Part shown: positions 16,550-24,281 of the stretch, in pieces | Position numbering within the stretch: position 1 is the first letter of the stretch | Layout of the letters: each line of letters opens with the position of its first letter | Source: JAKOVR01 sp031415655 | GTDB lineage: Bacteria > Actinomycetota > Acidimicrobiia > Acidimicrobiales > Acidimicrobilacustridaceae | Direction of reading: 5' to 3' | Length of the DNA: 64,000 nucleotides | Assembly (NCBI GenBank): GCA_031415655.1 | Contig: JANOSD010000073.1 | Span: 1-64,000, forward strand | Notes under the pieces: generated by a model | What the model was told of the DNA's origin: nothing | The model's input: the letters and a program-made list of their open reading frames with translations, nothing else | Database searches by the model: none | Made by a program: the position numbers and the translations under genes

Positions 16550-16840
16550 ATGGCTCTCCAGCCCCTCGAAGACCGGATCGTTGTCAAAGCCGACGAAGCC
16601 GAAGAAACCACGGCCAGCGGTCTGGTCATCCCCGACACCGCGAAGGAAAAGCCCCAGCAGGGCACCGTCCTCGCCGTTGGCCCCGGCCGCCGCTCCGACC
16701 AGACCGGCGATCTCATTCCTGTCGACGTCGCCGTGGGCGACACCGTCGTCTACAGCAAGTACGGCGGCACCGAAATCACCGTCGACGGCGAAGACGTCCT
16801 GATCCTCAACGCACGCGACGTGCTCGGCAAGCTCGGCTGA
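16550..16840 (+). CDS. groES: Co-chaperonin GroES
   Basis: This is the 96-residue lid of the GroEL folding chamber. 'MALQPLEDRIVVKADEAEE' and the mobile loop 'TASGLVIPDTAKEKPQQG' are the family signature, ending with 'VLILNARDVLGKLG'. A strong GGAGGA ribosome-binding site at 16537-16542 fixes the ATG at 16550. It is the first gene of the heat-shock operon behind the CIRCE sites, with groEL 28 bp downstream. Confidence 0.97.
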   Translation: MALQPLEDRIVVKADEAEETTASGLVIPDTAKEKPQQGTVLAVGPGRRSDQTGDLIPVDVAVGDTVVYSKYGGTEITVDGEDVLILNARDVLGKLG

Positions 16841-16868
16841 GCCGACCACCAGGAACGGAACAACACTT

Positions 16869-18524
16869 ATGTCAAAGATTCTCAAGTTCGACGACGAGGC
16901 TCGTCGAAGCCTCGAGGCCGGCGTAAACAAGCTGGCCGACGCGGTCAAGGTCACCCTCGGCCCGAAGGGCCGCAACGTGGTCCTCGACAAGAAGTTCGGT
17001 GCCCCCACGATCACGAACGATGGCGTGTCCATCGCTCGTGAGGTGGAGCTGGAAGACCCCTTCGAAAACATGGGCGCCCAGCTCGTGAAGGAGGTCGCCA
17101 CCAAGACCAACGACGTGGCCGGCGACGGCACCACCACCGCCACTGTGCTCGCCCAGGCCTTGGTGAAGGAAGGCCTCCGCAACGTGGCCGCCGGCGCCAA
17201 CCCGATGAGCCTCAAGCGGGGCATCGAGAAGGCCGTGGCTGCCGCCGTGGAATCGATCAAGGCTCAGTCCAAGGAGATCGACGACAAGTCCGAGATCGCT
17301 CAGGTTGCCTCGATCTCTGCCGCCGACACCACCGTCGGTGAAGTGATCGCCAATGCCATCGACAAGGTCGGTAAAGACGGTGTCGTCACGGTCGAGGAAA
17401 GCAACACCTTCGGCATGGACCTCGAGTTCACCGAAGGCATGCAGTTCGACAAGGGCTACCTCTCGCCGTACTTCGTCACCGACCAGGAGCGCCAAGAAGC
17501 GATCCTCGAAGATCCGTACATCATCTTCGTCAACTCGAAGATCTCCTCGGTGCAGGACATGCTTCCCGTGCTCGAGAAGGTCATGGCTTCGGGCAAGCCC
17601 CTTATCATCGTGGCCGAAGATGTTGAGGGCGAGGCTCTCGCCACGCTCGTGGTCAACAAGATCCGCGGTACCTTCCACTCGATCGCCGTGAAGGCGCCCG
17701 GGTTCGGCGAGCGCCGCAAGGCAATGCTCGCCGACATGGCCATCCTCACCGGTGGTCAGGTCATCTCCGAAGAGGTCGGCCTCAAGCTCGACGGGGTCAC
17801 CCTCGATCTCCTCGGCCGTGCCCGCAAGGTCGTGGTCACCAAGGACAACACCACGATCATCGAAGGTGCGGGTGAGTCCGGCGACGTCGCCGGGCGTATC
17901 GCCCAGATTCGCCGTGAGATCGACGACACCGACTCCGACTGGGATCGCGAAAAGCTTCAAGAGCGCCTCGCGAAACTTGCCGGTGGCGTGGCCGTCATCA
18001 AGGTCGGCGCCGCCACGGAAGTGGAACTCAAGGAAAAGAAGCACCGGATCGAGGATGCCCTCTCGGCTACTCGTGCGGCCATCGAGGAAGGTGTGGTCGC
18101 CGGTGGCGGCACCGCTCTCCTCCGGGCCCGTCCGGCTGTAGCTGCGGTGGCCGATGGCCTCAGCGGCGACGAGGCCACCGGTGCTCGCGCGATCTGGCGT
18201 GCCCTTGAGGCCCCGGCCCGGCTCATCGCCGACAACGCCGGCCATGAAGGTGCGATCGTGATCAAGCAGGTCGAGTCCGAGGAAGGGTCCACCGGCTTCA
18301 ACGCCGCCACGGGCGAATTCGTCGACCTCCTCAAGGCCGGCGTGATCGACCCCGCCAAGGTCACCCGCGCCGCGCTGCAGAACGCGGCGTCGATCGCCGC
18401 ACTGCTCCTCACCACCGAGGCCCTTGTGGCCGACAAGCCCGAAGAGGCTGGTGCCGCCGGTGGCGGCGGTGGCATGCCGGGCGGCGGTGGCATGGGCGGT
18501 ATGGGCGGCATGGGGATGATGTAG
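16869..18524 (+). CDS. groEL: Chaperonin GroEL
   Basis: This 551-residue 60-kDa chaperonin refolds proteins in the GroEL-GroES chamber. The ATP site is seen in 'LGPKGRNVVLDKKFG' and 'NDVAGDGTTTATVLAQAL', and the substrate-binding apical domain in 'DKGYLSPYFVTD'. The C-terminal tail is Gly/Met-rich ('GGGMGGMGGMGMM'), as in GroELs that act as main housekeeping copies, unlike the His-rich tails of some actinobacterial duplicates. ATG 16869 follows a modest AGGAACGGAA ribosome-binding site. Control is through the upstream CIRCE sites. Confidence 0.98.
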   Translation: MSKILKFDDEARRSLEAGVNKLADAVKVTLGPKGRNVVLDKKFGAPTITNDGVSIAREVELEDPFENMGAQLVKEVATKTNDVAGDGTTTATVLAQALVKEGLRNVAAGANPMSLKRGIEKAVAAAVESIKAQSKEIDDKSEIAQVASISAADTTVGEVIANAIDKVGKDGVVTVEESNTFGMDLEFTEGMQFDKGYLSPYFVTDQERQEAILEDPYIIFVNSKISSVQDMLPVLEKVMASGKPLIIVAEDVEGEALATLVVNKIRGTFHSIAVKAPGFGERRKAMLADMAILTGGQVISEEVGLKLDGVTLDLLGRARKVVVTKDNTTIIEGAGESGDVAGRIAQIRREIDDTDSDWDREKLQERLAKLAGGVAVIKVGAATEVELKEKKHRIEDALSATRAAIEEGVVAGGGTALLRARPAVAAVADGLSGDEATGARAIWRALEAPARLIADNAGHEGAIVIKQVESEEGSTGFNAATGEFVDLLKAGVIDPAKVTRAALQNAASIAALLLTTEALVADKPEEAGAAGGGGGMPGGGGMGGMGGMGMM

Positions 18525-18562
18525 TCCCCTTCCGCTCGACCCTTCGGGTCAAGCTCTGCGAA

Positions 18563-18586
18563 CGGCCGGTCCTTCGGGACCGGCCG
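18563..18586 (+). terminator. Terminator after groEL
   Basis: CGGCCGGTCC at 18563-18572 and GGACCGGCCG at 18577-18586 form a perfect 10-bp stem capped by a stable TTCG tetraloop, followed by GTCGCCGTTTT. A weaker GACC-CTTCG-GGTC hairpin lies just before it. Together they should end the groESL transcript. Confidence 0.85.
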
Positions 18587-18743
18587 GTCGCCGTTTTGCG
18601 GTGAATGCCGATGCTGTTCTCGTCCCACGGTTCGTACACTCGGTCCCATCACCTGGATCTTTGCTCACGACACGATCCGCACGGAGCACTACGGGTTCGG
18701 CCCTTGGTCGACCCGGCACCACTCTGCCGCGGCGATTGCCGCG

Positions 18744-19253
18744 GTGTTCACGGGCTACGCCGATTGGGGCGTCCGATTGGCCGGTGAACTTCTGTTCGTG
18801 GACTTCGCCGAGCGCGATGAGTTGGCTGCGTTTGCACGGCGCAACGGCATCTCCATGGTGACCCCGTTCGATCGGTGGTCGTGGCTCCTCGAGCCGTACC
18901 TCGACACGGACGTCGATCTGCCATCGACGGACCGCCGCCTGCTCGATGACGGCGGCATGGACCAGTCGACGATCGATCAGGTTCGGGCGCGCGTGGCACC
19001 GGCGATGTGGCTCTACAACTTCGGGCAGCCGCTGTGGGAGTGGTCCAATCGGAGCCACACCGATCTGCTTCGAGCCACGCGGCCCGGTCTCGTATACCCC
19101 GACGATGCCTTGGTGGGTGGGTTGCGCGACCAGTACGCGATCGGACCTGACCCTCTCTTCGACTTAGCTTCCTCGGCGGAGATTTACCACTGGTCGATGG
19201 GCATCGCCCTGTCGTCGCGTGGATGGGACACGGTATCGGCGGTGCCGCCATGA
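18744..19253 (+). CDS. Hypothetical protein, conserved-looking; true start uncertain
   Basis: The first usual start codon in this frame is GTG 18744, giving 169 residues ('MFTGYADWGVRLAGELLFVD'). The same frame reads like protein for at least 32 codons further upstream, with 'TWIFAHDTIRTEHYGFGPWS' beginning right after an ATC at 18648, but no ATG, GTG or TTG lies there. The protein has several Trp residues ('PFDRWSWLLEPYLDTD', 'LYNFGQPLWEWSN'), no signal peptide and no membrane helix. The function is not recognised. It is followed closely by a membrane protein gene on the same strand. Either the gene uses a rare ATC start or it has lost its start codon. Confidence 0.6.
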   Translation: MFTGYADWGVRLAGELLFVDFAERDELAAFARRNGISMVTPFDRWSWLLEPYLDTDVDLPSTDRRLLDDGGMDQSTIDQVRARVAPAMWLYNFGQPLWEWSNRSHTDLLRATRPGLVYPDDALVGGLRDQYAIGPDPLFDLASSAEIYHWSMGIALSSRGWDTVSAVPP

Positions 19254-19263
19254 TGGGTGGGTG

Positions 19264-19815
19264 ATGCCCGCCGGTCCGCCGCTACTTCCCGAGCCCGGGG
19301 GCTTTCCAGGCCCTGCAACCGGACACATGATGCTGGCCCCGGTGGTGCTCCAACGGGGAACGGTACAACTGGCGGCCGAGGCTCTGGTGCCTGTGGCCGT
19401 GGTCGCCCTCGTGCCCGTCGGCATCGCCGTTGCCGCCCGAGATGGCGCCGATGTGGCAGCCGGTCTTTTCACGAATGTGCTCGTGGGTTACCTGCTGGCC
19501 AGCGTGTTGTCGCTGCTCTGGGTGGGTCGTGAGCGGGTGGAGCTTTCCACGACGGGAATCCGGATCGTTCGTCGCGTGGGTTCCACCGAGTTGGCATGGT
19601 GGGAGATTCGAAGCGTTACGGTGCGGGGGCACTTCGGGCAACGTTTCGTCCAACTTGCTGGCCCGGATGGGGACGCCCAGGTGTTCGCCCCGAACTCGGG
19701 GGTGGCGTTCTTCAAAGACCGCGCCTTCGAGGCCAAGGTGGCCACGATCGAATCGTGGTGGCTCGCCCATCGCAGCAACATCCCGTCGTTGGGGCCTTTC
19801 CCCGGCACCGGATGA
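19264..19815 (+). CDS. Two-helix membrane protein with a PH-like domain
   Basis: The 183-residue protein has two hydrophobic helices ('LVPVAVVALVPVGIAVAA' and 'VLVGYLLASVLSLLWVG', about residues 37-90). A C-terminal beta-rich domain follows ('RVELSTTGIRIVRR', 'LAWWEIRSVTVRG', 'GVAFFKDRAFEAKVATIESW'), with the strand and helix order of bacterial PH domains found in membrane-associated actinobacterial proteins. The role is unknown. ATG 19264 lies 10 bp after the upstream gene's stop, so the two are probably co-transcribed. A later start, at ATG 19327, is possible because the first 20 residues are Gly/Pro-rich. Confidence 0.65.
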   Translation: MPAGPPLLPEPGGFPGPATGHMMLAPVVLQRGTVQLAAEALVPVAVVALVPVGIAVAARDGADVAAGLFTNVLVGYLLASVLSLLWVGRERVELSTTGIRIVRRVGSTELAWWEIRSVTVRGHFGQRFVQLAGPDGDAQVFAPNSGVAFFKDRAFEAKVATIESWWLAHRSNIPSLGPFPGTG

Positions 19816-19848
19816 TCCGGCGGGACCGTGGGCCGGTAGCCTCGGGGT

Positions 19849-20010
19849 ATGGACAACCTGCCCGCTGATCCCGAGAAGTTGCTGAACTACTGGAATGAGT
19901 GGGAACGCGGTGAGGTCACGCCCGGCCGCATGGTCGCGAACCTTAAAACCGCCGGCCTCCCCGACATCCTCATCCGGCTCGTGGAGGAGAAGAAGGCCGC
20001 GGCGGGTTGA
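19849..20010 (+). CDS. 53-residue hypothetical protein coupled to the Nudix gene
   Basis: ATG 19849 opens a small protein beginning 'MDNLPADPEKLLNYWNEWER' and containing 'GEVTPGRMVANLKTAGL', with the acidic/amphipathic composition of a helical soluble protein. Its TGA at 20008-20010 overlaps a TTG at 20007, the first possible start of the Nudix gene, which implies translational coupling. No domain is recognised, but codon use and the overlap argue that it is real. It may bind or regulate the Nudix enzyme, which is only a guess. Confidence 0.6.
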   Translation: MDNLPADPEKLLNYWNEWERGEVTPGRMVANLKTAGLPDILIRLVEEKKAAAG

Positions 20011-20699
20011 GCCCAAGGGTGGAGCACCGGCGAGGCGGGGATCAGGTGATTCCTCGTCCCCGCGATGCGCGTCCGGGCGCGCCGGCGCCGTGGAGCCACC
20101 TCGCGACCGACGAGCGTCGGGTAACCCTCGCCGACCTTCGAGCGCGCCTTGCGGCTGCGCCAGCGCCTCGTGCCTCACCGTTGGAAGGGTCGGGGGCTCG
20201 AGGGTCGGCGGTACTCGCCCCGATCTACGAGGACGACGATGGAGAACTCCACATCGTGCTCACTCGTCGGGCATCGCACCTTAGAAGTCATAGTGGCGAG
20301 GTGAGTTTCCCTGGTGGTGGCCAGGACGAGGGTGAAACATTTCTCGAGACCGCGCTGCGTGAGGCGTTCGAAGAAGTGGCGCTCACCGATCCTGTCGAAC
20401 CGCTCGGCGAGCTGGATCATCTCCAAACGATCACCAGTCGAGGATTCATTGTTCCGTTCGTTGGCTTGCTCCCGGGCCGCCCGATCCTCACCGCCAGCCC
20501 CGATGAAGTTGCGCACATACTCCACGTTTCCTTCGCGGAGCTGCTCCTCGACGAGGTCTATCGAGAGGAATGGTGGCTCCTGCCTCCCGGCGAACGTCCG
20601 CTGTACTTCTTCGAACTCGTTGGCGACACGGTATGGGGGGCAACAGGAAACATGCTTCACAACCTGCTGTCGTTGGCGACGGGCACGTACCGCCGGTGA
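20007..20699 (+). CDS. Nudix hydrolase, CoA pyrophosphatase-like
   Basis: The Nudix box is complete: 'GGGQDEGETFLETALREAF' followed by 'EEVAL', giving the GX5EX7REUXEEXGU metal-binding helix. The preceding 'LTRRASHLRSHSGEVSFPGG' is the marker of the NudL/UPF0035 group, which splits coenzyme A into 4'-phosphopantetheine and 3',5'-ADP. At 230 residues it is slightly longer than NudL because of its N-terminus. TTG 20007 couples it to the small upstream gene; GTG 20046 is a good alternative start. Action on other nucleotide diphosphates cannot be excluded. Confidence 0.85.
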   Translation: MSPRVEHRRGGDQVIPRPRDARPGAPAPWSHLATDERRVTLADLRARLAAAPAPRASPLEGSGARGSAVLAPIYEDDDGELHIVLTRRASHLRSHSGEVSFPGGGQDEGETFLETALREAFEEVALTDPVEPLGELDHLQTITSRGFIVPFVGLLPGRPILTASPDEVAHILHVSFAELLLDEVYREEWWLLPPGERPLYFFELVGDTVWGATGNMLHNLLSLATGTYRR

Positions 20700-20708
20700 C
20701 GGCGTGCG

Positions 20709-21428
20709 TCAGGGAGCGAATGCTCGCAGCATCAGGAACATCAGAGTGACGACGCCGAACATCAGCGTGCCGAACGAGAAGAGCAAGGTCCGTGTTTGGG
20801 CGCTGACATCGTGATGGATGCGCTCCGCCATGCCCTGCTGAATGGTGGCTGACTCGGCACGAAGCTCGGCGCGAAGGGTGGCGAATTCGTGGGTGGTTTC
20901 GGCGCGGTGTTCGGAGAGTTCGGCGCGAAGCGTGGCGAATCCGTGGGTAAATTCACCGCGGATGCCTGCGAATTCGTGGGTGGTTTCGGCGCGGTGTTCG
21001 GAGATTTCGGCTCGCACTTCGACCAAGCCGACCCCCAGCTCGATCCGCAAATCGGTGAGGTCGCTGCGTAGGGCATGGGACTCGGTCCGCAGTTCATGGA
21101 TATCGGTCCGCAGTTCATGGATATCGGTGCGGAGGTCGGTGGTGATCGAGCGGAGGAAGTCGGTTTTGTCGCCGAGACGGGTGAATTCGGACGCGGTGGT
21201 AGCGGACAGCACCGCAACGTCCTGCTTCACCGCTTGGACGTCCTCTCGGGTGAACTGCATCTCGTGCCGCAACAACGTCAGGCTTTCGACGAGCGACTCT
21301 GCTTCTGGCTTGAGCACAACGTCCCTCCACGAAAAGTCGGGAAACGCCCCCACAAGTGTTGAGGCGGCAACGGCTCCCAGTATGGCGTGCAGTTGCTCAA
21401 GCATGCGGGCGCGTTCGGAATCGGTCAT
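20709..21428 (-). CDS. Coiled-coil protein with C-terminal membrane anchor
   Basis: The 239-residue protein has a globular N-terminal part (to about residue 60), then a long heptad-rich coiled coil, and ends in one hydrophobic helix ('LLFSFGTLMFGVVTLMFLML') as a tail anchor. The coiled coil holds internal repeats: 'TDIHELR' twice, from a perfect 21-bp DNA duplication at 21083-21124, and 'SEHRAETTHEFA' twice. Such proteins resemble DUF1640-like or apolipoprotein-like rods. The function is unknown. An AGGAG ribosome-binding site precedes ATG 21428. The 3' end lies 9 bp from the convergent Nudix gene. Confidence 0.75.
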   Translation of the reverse strand: MTDSERARMLEQLHAILGAVAASTLVGAFPDFSWRDVVLKPEAESLVESLTLLRHEMQFTREDVQAVKQDVAVLSATTASEFTRLGDKTDFLRSITTDLRTDIHELRTDIHELRTESHALRSDLTDLRIELGVGLVEVRAEISEHRAETTHEFAGIRGEFTHGFATLRAELSEHRAETTHEFATLRAELRAESATIQQGMAERIHHDVSAQTRTLLFSFGTLMFGVVTLMFLMLRAFAP

Positions 21429-21536
21429 AGGGGCACTCCTGTGTGAGGATCCATCGTGGGGCGGTGGATTCCGCCCAAGACGCACAGGAGTGCGCGAAAC
21501 GCCGCGAACGGCGCGAAGGCACGATACCCAGGGGGT

Positions 21537-22523
21537 ATGACAGCTACGTTCCAGAGCATGGCCACACCCGAAGAAACACCCGACACAACACGGGTGGAGC
21601 ACGGTGACGATCGCGATCCGGGGCGTTTCCAAACTCACCGTTTCACCATGCCCGTCCTGGGTCACTCGCTCGCCTACGTACGGGAGAACGCAGGAGGCGT
21701 TCCGCTTCTCCTGGTGCACGGATGGCCCGAGACCAAGCGCATCTACTGGCGGGTGATCGAGCCACTTGCTGCTGCCGGGTTCGAGGTGCTCGTGCCTGAT
21801 CTTCGCGGTTTCGGTGACAGCGAGCCATCGCCCGATGGCAAACACGACGTCGTCGGGTGTGCCAACGATCTGCTCGCCCTGCTGGATCACCTCGGTCACG
21901 ATCGGGTGGTGCTCGTCGGCGGCGATCTGGGTGGCCCCATCGTGGCCCATCTGGCCGGATTTGCTCCGGACCGCGTCGCTCGAATGGTCGTGTTCAATGC
22001 CCCACTGCCGCTCGATCCGGACCGCATGCCGGGGTTGTCGCTCGGCACCGCGGGCACCTTCGACTACTTCCTCCGCCAGGGAACCGATGCGGACGCCCTG
22101 GCCGCCGAACTCGGGACCGCCCAACAGCGTCGGCGTTATGTCGCTACGTTCTATACGTCTCGCCTTTGGGCCCATCCGGGAGGCTTTGACGACGCGTCTG
22201 TTGCCTTTCACGTCGAGCCATTCGGCGACGCCGCCTCGCTTCGGGCCAGCTTCGGTGCGTACGAGAGCGTGTTCAATCCGTCGCTTCGATCCGGCAAGAA
22301 CTCGTGGGGTATTGGGGGACCGGTGGAGACCCTGATTCTTTTCGGCCCGTCCGATCACGTGATCGGGCCCCACTTCGATCTGATCGCCGAGATCGTCTTT
22401 CCCAATCACGTGGGCCCGTTCCGCCTACGCGATTGCGGCCACTTCGTTCCCTGGGAGGCCGCGGCGGTGTTCGTCAACGCCACCGTTTCGTTCTGCCGCG
22501 ACCTGCTCCGGGATCGCCGGTAA
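21537..22523 (+). CDS. Alpha/beta hydrolase, epoxide-hydrolase-like
   Basis: This 328-residue alpha/beta hydrolase has the oxyanion motif 'LLLVHGWPETKRIYW', a nucleophile elbow 'LVGGDLGGPIVAHL' with Asp in place of Ser, an acid in 'LFGPSDHVIGPH' and the catalytic His in 'RLRDCGHFVPWEA'. The Asp nucleophile is characteristic of epoxide hydrolases and haloalkane dehalogenases. The HGWP motif fits the epoxide hydrolase side, where it holds the oxyanion. The substrate is unknown. ATG 21537 follows a GGGGGT stretch; ATG 21558 is an alternative. The gene is divergent from the coiled-coil gene. Confidence 0.85.
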   Translation: MTATFQSMATPEETPDTTRVEHGDDRDPGRFQTHRFTMPVLGHSLAYVRENAGGVPLLLVHGWPETKRIYWRVIEPLAAAGFEVLVPDLRGFGDSEPSPDGKHDVVGCANDLLALLDHLGHDRVVLVGGDLGGPIVAHLAGFAPDRVARMVVFNAPLPLDPDRMPGLSLGTAGTFDYFLRQGTDADALAAELGTAQQRRRYVATFYTSRLWAHPGGFDDASVAFHVEPFGDAASLRASFGAYESVFNPSLRSGKNSWGIGGPVETLILFGPSDHVIGPHFDLIAEIVFPNHVGPFRLRDCGHFVPWEAAAVFVNATVSFCRDLLRDRR

Positions 22524-22561
22524 CGGCCTACCCCGAGGCGGCGAATGTCGCGAGATGAAGC

Positions 22562-23602
22562 TCAGGTTGCACACGAACGCAGGAACGTGGTGATCGCCGG
22601 CGTGACGACGGGGTCCACAGCGAGGCCCACGGCCTGATTGACCCCCTCGTGGTCGAGGCCCGGCGCTCGCACCACGGTTGCGTCTCCGCCCGCAGCGGTG
22701 ATCCGATCAGCGAACGCATCGCTCATCGCCGCTCGGCGGTCCTTGTCCTGCACGACCAGCAAGAACCGAGGGAGGTTGCCCGCTTGGATGTGATTGATCG
22801 GTGAAGCGTCGAACGCAACCGACGGGTCGGACCCGAACGCCCCGAGGTAGACGTCATTGCCGTTTTCAACCTGCTGGGCGACGTCGTATCCCTCGGTGTC
22901 GAGGGATACGACGCAGTCGACGGTTCCCGGCGGCGCGCCGGACTCCGACAGGTATCGCTCATCGGTGGCGACGGCGGCAACGATGGCGGCGCCGGCAGAG
23001 TGGCCCATCAACGTGATCTGATTGGGGTTGCCCTGATAGTTGCTGATGTTGGCGCCGACCCACGCCACCGCGTCAGCGGCGTCCTCGTTGTGAACTGGAT
23101 AGGTGACTTCGGGGGTAAGCCGGTAGTTCACGCTGACCAGCACCATTCCCCGTTCTTGGGCGTAGAGGATTTTCGTCGCCAGATTCGAACTCTTGTCGCC
23201 TTTGCGCCACCCGCCACCGTGCACGTAGACCAACACGGGGACACCGTCACATGACCCCTCGGCACCCGAAGGTTTGTCAGGTTGGTAGATGTCGACCGCC
23301 AAAAGGTCGGGGTCGGTGCCCGCGGGTGCGTTGGCATAGGCGATGCCTTTGTGTGCGGTCATGGCGGTCGGCGAGCACACGGGGCTCGAAGGAGAGATGG
23401 TGGCGACCGTGGAAACGCCGGTGGACCCCTCAGGGCTCGCCACCGTCCCACTAGTGGTAGGAGGTACCGAACAACCGGCGAAGAGCACCGACGCCATTCC
23501 GGCGCAGCCGACGATCCTCGCGGCGCCGAATCGGGGCGATCGACGGTGGCCCGGGTGCCATCGCCGGCGTCGTTGGGGGAGCAGGATCGGCAGATTCGTC
23601 AT
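22562..23602 (-). CDS. Lipoprotein alpha/beta hydrolase (esterase/lipase fold-3 type)
   Basis: The 346-residue protein has an Arg-rich start and a lipoprotein signal ending in 'ASVLFAGC', with the lipid-bearing Cys at residue 44. It is therefore probably anchored on the outside of the membrane. The hydrolase domain has the oxyanion loop 'YVHGGGWRKGD', the nucleophile Ser in 'LMGHSAGAAIVAA' and the His in 'GLDHEGVNQAV', matching carboxylesterases of the BD-FAE/hormone-sensitive-lipase group. Typical substrates are short acyl esters. ATG 23602 has no clear ribosome-binding site, so an earlier start is possible. It is convergent with the epoxide-hydrolase-like gene. Confidence 0.8.
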   Translation of the reverse strand: MTNLPILLPQRRRRWHPGHRRSPRFGAARIVGCAGMASVLFAGCSVPPTTSGTVASPEGSTGVSTVATISPSSPVCSPTAMTAHKGIAYANAPAGTDPDLLAVDIYQPDKPSGAEGSCDGVPVLVYVHGGGWRKGDKSSNLATKILYAQERGMVLVSVNYRLTPEVTYPVHNEDAADAVAWVGANISNYQGNPNQITLMGHSAGAAIVAAVATDERYLSESGAPPGTVDCVVSLDTEGYDVAQQVENGNDVYLGAFGSDPSVAFDASPINHIQAGNLPRFLLVVQDKDRRAAMSDAFADRITAAGGDATVVRAPGLDHEGVNQAVGLAVDPVVTPAITTFLRSCAT

Positions 23603-23654
23603 GGGGGGAGCTTCGACGCCCCGGATGATGGTTCTGTGAAGGTACGGTAAGGAC

Positions 23655-24047
23655 ATGCCCAAGGTGATCTTCGAGGCCGACACCCAACCGGAACTGGTGG
23701 CGCAGGTGAAGCGATGGATGGCGTCGCTCAGCGCCGACGACGATGGCACCATCACCGTCGCCGATGCCATCGCGCAAGGGGCCGAACTCACCAAAGACGC
23801 TCTGCGGATCATCGCCGGGTCGGCGCCGAAGCCGATCGCGCAGAACGAAGTGGTGCGAGCCCTCACCGATATGGGCTACAAAGCCACCGATGCCACCAAA
23901 GAACGACTGGTCGTGGGGCTCGGCAGTGTCGAGCAGCTCACCGGCGGAAGTGTGCTGAAGCAGGTGAGCGACCGTGGCCGGAGCGCCGTCTATGAGATGA
24001 ACGTCACCATCGCCAAGCAGATCCTCAAACAACTTCATGGTCAATAG
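23655..24047 (+). CDS. Hypothetical 130-residue protein
   Basis: This is a soluble alpha/beta-looking protein starting 'MPKVIFEADTQPELVAQV'. 'NEVVRALTDMGYKATDATKE' and 'SDRGRSAVYEMNVTIAKQIL' suggest a small winged or helix-rich fold, but no family is recognised. It is divergent from the lipoprotein esterase. About 70 bp after its stop lies a long perfect palindrome. Confidence 0.65.
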   Translation: MPKVIFEADTQPELVAQVKRWMASLSADDDGTITVADAIAQGAELTKDALRIIAGSAPKPIAQNEVVRALTDMGYKATDATKERLVVGLGSVEQLTGGSVLKQVSDRGRSAVYEMNVTIAKQILKQLHGQ

Positions 24048-24114
24048 CGCCGCCCACCCCCCGGGCACAGACCGCAACCCTTCCGACCCGTCTCGGTGTA
24101 AACCCCCAACTTCT

Positions 24115-24168
24115 GGTTTTTGGTAGGGGAGACGCAACAGTTCTGATGCGTCTCCCCTACCAAAAACC
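24115..24168. repeat. Dispersed palindromic repeat, copy 1
   Basis: Two perfect 22-bp arms (24115-24136 and 24147-24168) flank a 10-bp centre. The arm core TTTTGGTAGGGGAGACGCA also forms the arm core of the palindrome at 47466-47515, with the same 10-bp centre length. There is no U tract after the stem, so a plain terminator is unlikely. It lies between two genes on the same strand. Confidence 0.85.
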
Positions 24169-24281
24169 GTGGTGGGGAGTTCGAATTGCGGGCCTGGTGG
24201 CGCATTGTGAGCACGAACGGATGGTGGTCCGACATGGCGTGAGTAGACTCTTCTTTTCGGGCCGACCAAGGAGCGCCGCCA

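Noticed and set aside
24115..24168. The palindrome as an ordinary Rho-independent terminator
   Set aside because: No U tract follows the stem and a closely similar palindrome occurs 23 kb away, so a repeat element fits better. A termination role cannot be wholly excluded.
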